This document shows, one piece after another, positions 5,063 to 7,297 of a DNA stretch of 7,297 bases (its first letter is position 1; every line of letters starts with the position of its first letter). The notes under the pieces were generated by a model. It saw only the letters and a program-made list of their open reading frames with translations, had not been told where the DNA came from and did no database searches. A program made the position numbers and the translations under genes. Source of the stretch: an uncultured bacterium (GTDB taxonomy: Bacteria > Bacillota > Clostridia > Oscillospirales > Oscillospiraceae); contig CAJMQD010000040.1 of NCBI GenBank assembly GCA_905215425.1, forward strand, positions 1 through 7,297, given 5' to 3'.

Positions 5063-5091
5063 ATGATAGGCCGGACAGGCCGCCCTGTCAA
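5063..5091 (-). promoter_or_regulatory. Consensus-like promoter for luxS-mtnN, overlapping the LysR stop codon
   Basis: On the minus strand TTGACA (5091-5086) and TATCAT (5068-5063) are separated by exactly 17 nt. The -35 is a perfect consensus match and the -10 differs at one base. Transcription would begin near 5056, giving a leader of about 46 nt with no room for a riboswitch. The TGA stop of the LysR gene is part of the TTGACA. Confidence 0.75.
5074..5089. promoter_or_regulatory. Perfect hairpin/dyad inside the luxS promoter
   Basis: GACAGG-CCGC-CCTGTC is a perfect 6-bp dyad with a 4-nt centre. It covers four bases of the -35 and part of the promoter spacer. It could be an operator. Alternatively it is a small hairpin at the 3' end of the LysR message; there is a T/A-rich stretch after it on the minus strand (ATAAAAAC), but no T-run. 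Confidence 0.45.
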
Positions 5092-6047
5092 CGGGGGCCT
5101 GCGGGCGGCTTCGGTTTAAGCTCCTCTTGGGCAATGGAAATAAACCGCTCCGCATAATGGGACAGGTAGCGGTCACGGCGGTAGCCGATGACCAGCTTGC
5201 TCACCGTGGATACAGCGTTCAGGGGGAACAGGTCCAGCCCCTCCGCTGTGGTGTTGGTGCTGTTTACGTGGATCACACGCAGGAAAAGCTCCGGACATAT
5301 TGCAATACCCATTCCCTGCTGGGCCATGGCCAGCGTGGTGGCGGTGCTCTCGGTCTCCAGCGCGATCTTGGGCTTAAAGGCGTGCTGGCTGCAGTACTGG
5401 TCCACAATGCTGCGGGTGCGGTTGCCCCGCTTCAGCAAAACGAAGGGCATGGACCGGAAGGCCGCGATATCCGCCCCGTCCATAAAGGCCCGGCGCACCT
5501 GTTCCGCCTGTCCGCCAAAGAGCTGGTCGGTGAAATTTTTCGGCACCACCATGATGAGATGTCCCTCTACCAGGGGCAGGGTTTCAACCCCCTCCAGGGT
5601 AACGGGCTGAAAGCAGACGATCAGATCGATCCGCCCGTGGGCCAATTCGTCCTCCAGCTGGTTGGAGTTGCCCTCGAACAGAGAAAATTCCACCATGGGG
5701 AACTCCTCCCGGAAGCGGGGCAGGATCTCGGGCAGCAGGGCCAGACCGCAGGTGTGGGAGATCCCCAGCCGCAGCACGCCCATATAGTGGCGGCTGATGT
5801 CCCCCACCTTGGTGAGATACTGGGTATGCAGATCCAGAATCTGAGTTGCGGTGTCTACCAGCAGCTCTCCTGCATAAGTCAAAGACAGCTTGGGGGAGCG
5901 GGTGAACAGTTTTACGTCCAGCTCCCGCTCCATATTGGCGATGTGGTTGGACAGGGACTGCTGGGAAATATATAGCCGCTCAGCCGCCCGTGTGATGTTC
6001 AATTCTTCTGCAACTAAAAGGAAATATTTCAGGTTCTGAAAATTCAT
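5088..6047 (-). CDS. LysR-family transcriptional regulator
   Basis: A 319-residue LysR-type regulator. Residues 1-60 form the winged helix-turn-helix (MNFQNLKYFLLVAEELNITR, then AAERLYISQQSLSNHIANMERELDVKLF), followed by SLTYAGELL and the linker helix. Residues about 92-300 form the two-lobed effector-binding domain (GVLRLGISHTCGLALLPEIL, ELAHGRIDLIVCF, MAQQGMGIAICPELF). Length is typical. The ATG at 6047 has AGGGGG at 6055-6060 with a 7-nt spacer. It is transcribed divergently from the D-2-hydroxyacid dehydrogenase gene across a 232-bp gap, the usual arrangement for a LysR regulator and its target, so that gene is its most likely target. It lies upstream of luxS without a visible terminator, so some luxS transcription may come from its promoter. 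The effector is not known. Confidence 0.96.
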   Translation of the reverse strand: MNFQNLKYFLLVAEELNITRAAERLYISQQSLSNHIANMERELDVKLFTRSPKLSLTYAGELLVDTATQILDLHTQYLTKVGDISRHYMGVLRLGISHTCGLALLPEILPRFREEFPMVEFSLFEGNSNQLEDELAHGRIDLIVCFQPVTLEGVETLPLVEGHLIMVVPKNFTDQLFGGQAEQVRRAFMDGADIAAFRSMPFVLLKRGNRTRSIVDQYCSQHAFKPKIALETESTATTLAMAQQGMGIAICPELFLRVIHVNSTNTTAEGLDLFPLNAVSTVSKLVIGYRRDRYLSHYAERFISIAQEELKPKPPAGPR

Positions 6048-6097
6048 AGAGCCGCCCCCTTAATAAGTGAAGGGTTATACTTTAGCTGTGCAAATCA

Positions 6098-6126
6098 ATT
6101 ATACCACAATGTAATGCCTGTGGCAA
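6098..6126 (-). promoter_or_regulatory. Near-consensus promoter of the LysR gene
   Basis: On the minus strand TTGCCA (6126-6121) and a perfect TATAAT (6103-6098) are 17 nt apart. TG one base before the -10 adds the extended -10 feature. The leader would be about 44 nt. Such a strong promoter for a regulator suggests it is kept in check, possibly by the dyad in its spacer. Confidence 0.85.
6104..6123. promoter_or_regulatory. Candidate LysR-type operator in the divergent promoter region
   Basis: CCACA (6104-6108) and TGTGG (6119-6123) form an inverted repeat with 10 nt between. The centre at 6113/6114 is about 66 bp upstream of the predicted dehydrogenase start, where LysR-type recognition sites usually lie. 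It also sits in the spacer of the LysR gene's own promoter, the normal geometry for autorepression. A second weak dyad, TTAAA (6133-6137) with TTTAA (6147-6151), lies nearer the dehydrogenase promoter. It is not a classical T-N11-A box. Confidence 0.5.
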
Positions 6127-6144
6127 CTCCTATTAAAAAAATGC

Positions 6145-6173
6145 TGTTTAATTTCTTTGGTTTATGCAATAAT
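6145..6173 (+). promoter_or_regulatory. Candidate extended -10 promoter for the dehydrogenase gene
   Basis: AATAAT (6168-6173) preceded by TGC (6165-6167) forms an extended -10. The hexamer 17 nt upstream, TGTTTA (6145-6150), is a poor -35, as expected for a promoter that depends on an activator or on the extended -10. Transcription would start near 6180 and leave a leader of about 100 nt. Confidence 0.5.
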
Positions 6174-6279
6174 GAATTTACAAAAGAAAGAACCGCAGGC
6201 GCAGCTTGCAGATCACGGCACTGGGGAGGGCCGCTTCTGTAACTGTGCAAGAAAAAGGGAAAGAAAGGAAGTCATTTGA

Positions 6280-7221
6280 ATGAAAGCATTGATCATTGAC
6301 GAGGTGTATGAGGGCATCAGCCGTGAGCTGGGCAAGTACATGACGGTAGACACCAAGATGCTGCCCACTCAGGAGGAGCTGGCTGACCTGATCGGCGAGT
6401 ATGACGTGCTGATCATGCGTGTCGACCCCGCCATCAACAAGGAGATTCTGGACGCTGCCAAGAATCTGAAGGTGATCGGCGTCTGCTCCGTGGGTCTGAA
6501 CCACATCGACCTGGACGCTGCCAAGGCCAAGGGCATTCAGGTGTTCAACGCCCCCGGCATGAACGGCAACGCCGTGGCCGAGCTGACTCTGGCCAAGATG
6601 CTGGAGCTGTCCCGCCGCACCATTCCCGCTGACCTGGACGTAACCGTCAACAAGCGCTGGGACAAGTACCGTTTCGTGGGCCGTGAGCTGCGGGGCAAGA
6701 CCCTGGGGATCCTGGGCTTTGGCCGTATCGGCCAGCGCGTGGGCGAGCTGGGCCGCGCCTTCCTGATGGACGTGGTGGCCTACGACCCCTTCCTGCCCGC
6801 CCATGTGTTTGAGGAGCAGCACGCCAAGAGCATGAGCGTCGCCGAGGTGCTGAAGGTGGCTGACTTTGTCACCATCCATATGCCTCTGACTGACGAGACC
6901 CGCCAAATGTTCAACGCGGAGTCTATCGCCAGCATGAAGCACGACGCCGTGGTGCTGAACATGGCCCGTGGCGGTATCGTGGACGAGAAGGCCATGTACG
7001 AGGCCCTGAAGGCCGGCAAGATCGGCGGCTACGCTACCGACGTTATGGAGAACGAGCTGGCCGATGGCGGTCTGACCGGTGACGCCGGCTTCGACTCCCC
7101 CCTGTTTGGCTGTGACAACTTCATCGTCACTCCTCACCTGGGCGCTCAGACCGTGGACGCCTCCCGTGATGTGGGCAACTTCATCATCGGCAAGGTGAAG
7201 GACGCTCTGAAGCTGAACTAA
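6280..7221 (+). CDS. NAD-dependent D-2-hydroxyacid dehydrogenase (phosphoglycerate dehydrogenase-like)
   Basis: A 313-residue cytoplasmic oxidoreductase of the D-isomer-specific 2-hydroxyacid dehydrogenase family. The Rossmann signature is G146-F-G148-R-I-G151, with D169 (AYDPF) at the end of the second strand, predicting NAD over NADP. The catalytic triad is R230 (NMARGGIVDE), E259 (DVMENE) and H286 (TPHLGAQT); the 29-residue R-to-E spacing equals that of E. coli SerA. The residue after E259 is Leu instead of the common Pro, and the loop to H286 is slightly longer. No C-terminal ACT domain is present, so this is the short form. It may reduce or oxidise 3-phosphoglycerate, hydroxypyruvate, lactate or a branched 2-hydroxyacid; sequence does not decide. 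The ATG at 6280 has AAGGAAG at 6265-6271. Half of its arginines (7 of 14) are CGT, a codon nearly absent from the WYL gene, which suggests high expression. It is probably controlled by the divergent LysR regulator. Confidence 0.92.
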   Translation: MKALIIDEVYEGISRELGKYMTVDTKMLPTQEELADLIGEYDVLIMRVDPAINKEILDAAKNLKVIGVCSVGLNHIDLDAAKAKGIQVFNAPGMNGNAVAELTLAKMLELSRRTIPADLDVTVNKRWDKYRFVGRELRGKTLGILGFGRIGQRVGELGRAFLMDVVAYDPFLPAHVFEEQHAKSMSVAEVLKVADFVTIHMPLTDETRQMFNAESIASMKHDAVVLNMARGGIVDEKAMYEALKAGKIGGYATDVMENELADGGLTGDAGFDSPLFGCDNFIVTPHLGAQTVDASRDVGNFIIGKVKDALKLN

Positions 7222-7245
7222 AATCAGCGGATCCCTGATAAAATA

Positions 7246-7288
7246 AAAAGTCCCCGCTCTCCTTTTCGAGGGAAAGCGGGGATTTTTT
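7246..7288 (+). terminator. Rho-independent terminator after the dehydrogenase gene
   Basis: TCCCCGCT (7251-7258) pairs perfectly with AGCGGGGA (7275-7282). A smaller CTC/GAG pairing is possible in the loop, and TTTTTT follows at 7283-7288. The A-rich bases before the stem can pair with the T-run. A smaller hairpin, ATCAG...CTGAT, lies between the stop codon and this terminator. Confidence 0.93.
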
Positions 7289-7297
7289 CATCTGTTG

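Noticed and set aside
5010..5087. SAM or SAH riboswitch before luxS
   Set aside because: The leader from the predicted start is only about 46 nt and shows no conserved riboswitch core; the hairpin at 5074-5089 lies upstream of the start.
5127..5975. Long plus-strand frame opposite the LysR gene
   Set aside because: Antisense shadow of a full-length LysR regulator; no ribosome binding site of note and no recognisable domain.
6178..7137. 319-codon minus-strand frame opposite the dehydrogenase
   Set aside because: Composition is dominated by His, Gln, Val and Leu, as expected from reading the complement of strongly biased codons. The dehydrogenase on the plus strand has all catalytic residues.

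Overview
The window reads as chromosomal DNA from a GC-rich gut Clostridia, most likely an Oscillospiraceae relative (Flavonifractor, Lawsonibacter, Oscillibacter or Intestinimonas type). This rests on the GC-rich codon choice, AGGAGG-like ribosome binding sites before nearly every gene, Clostridia-type protein families, and intergenic palindromic repeats of the GTCATTGCGAG...GCAATCCG kind. The genus is an inference; no rRNA or other marker gene is present.

Layout. At the left edge lies the start of a minus-strand gene resembling small tail-associated phage proteins. A 475-bp gene-free stretch follows, filled with two kinds of repeat. The plus strand then carries a WYL-domain transcription regulator (594-1583) closed by a terminator, a cyclodeaminase/cyclohydrolase family protein of folate C1 metabolism (1683-2303), and an HD-domain phosphohydrolase-like protein (2376-2861). 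Next is a 355-bp gene-free stretch dominated by a roughly 200-bp nested palindromic element, then a zinc-dependent phospholipase C family protein (3217-3780) ending in a strong terminator.

The minus strand from 6047 down to 3839 holds a LysR-type regulator, luxS and a methylthioadenosine/S-adenosylhomocysteine nucleosidase gene. luxS and the nucleosidase gene overlap by 11 nt and encode consecutive steps: S-adenosylhomocysteine to S-ribosylhomocysteine plus adenine, then to homocysteine plus DPD, the AI-2 precursor. Their likely promoter is built into the stop codon of the LysR gene. The LysR gene is divergent from a D-2-hydroxyacid dehydrogenase gene (6280-7221). The 232-bp gap between them contains a near-consensus promoter for the regulator, an extended -10 for the dehydrogenase, and a dyad symmetry placed where a LysR-type recognition site would be expected.

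No defence system, CRISPR array, transposase or RNA gene is visible. The protein-coding content is ordinary. The most unusual material is the nested repeat element, its 41-bp exact partner 2.7 kb away, and the compact regulatory overlaps around luxS and the LysR/dehydrogenase divergon.
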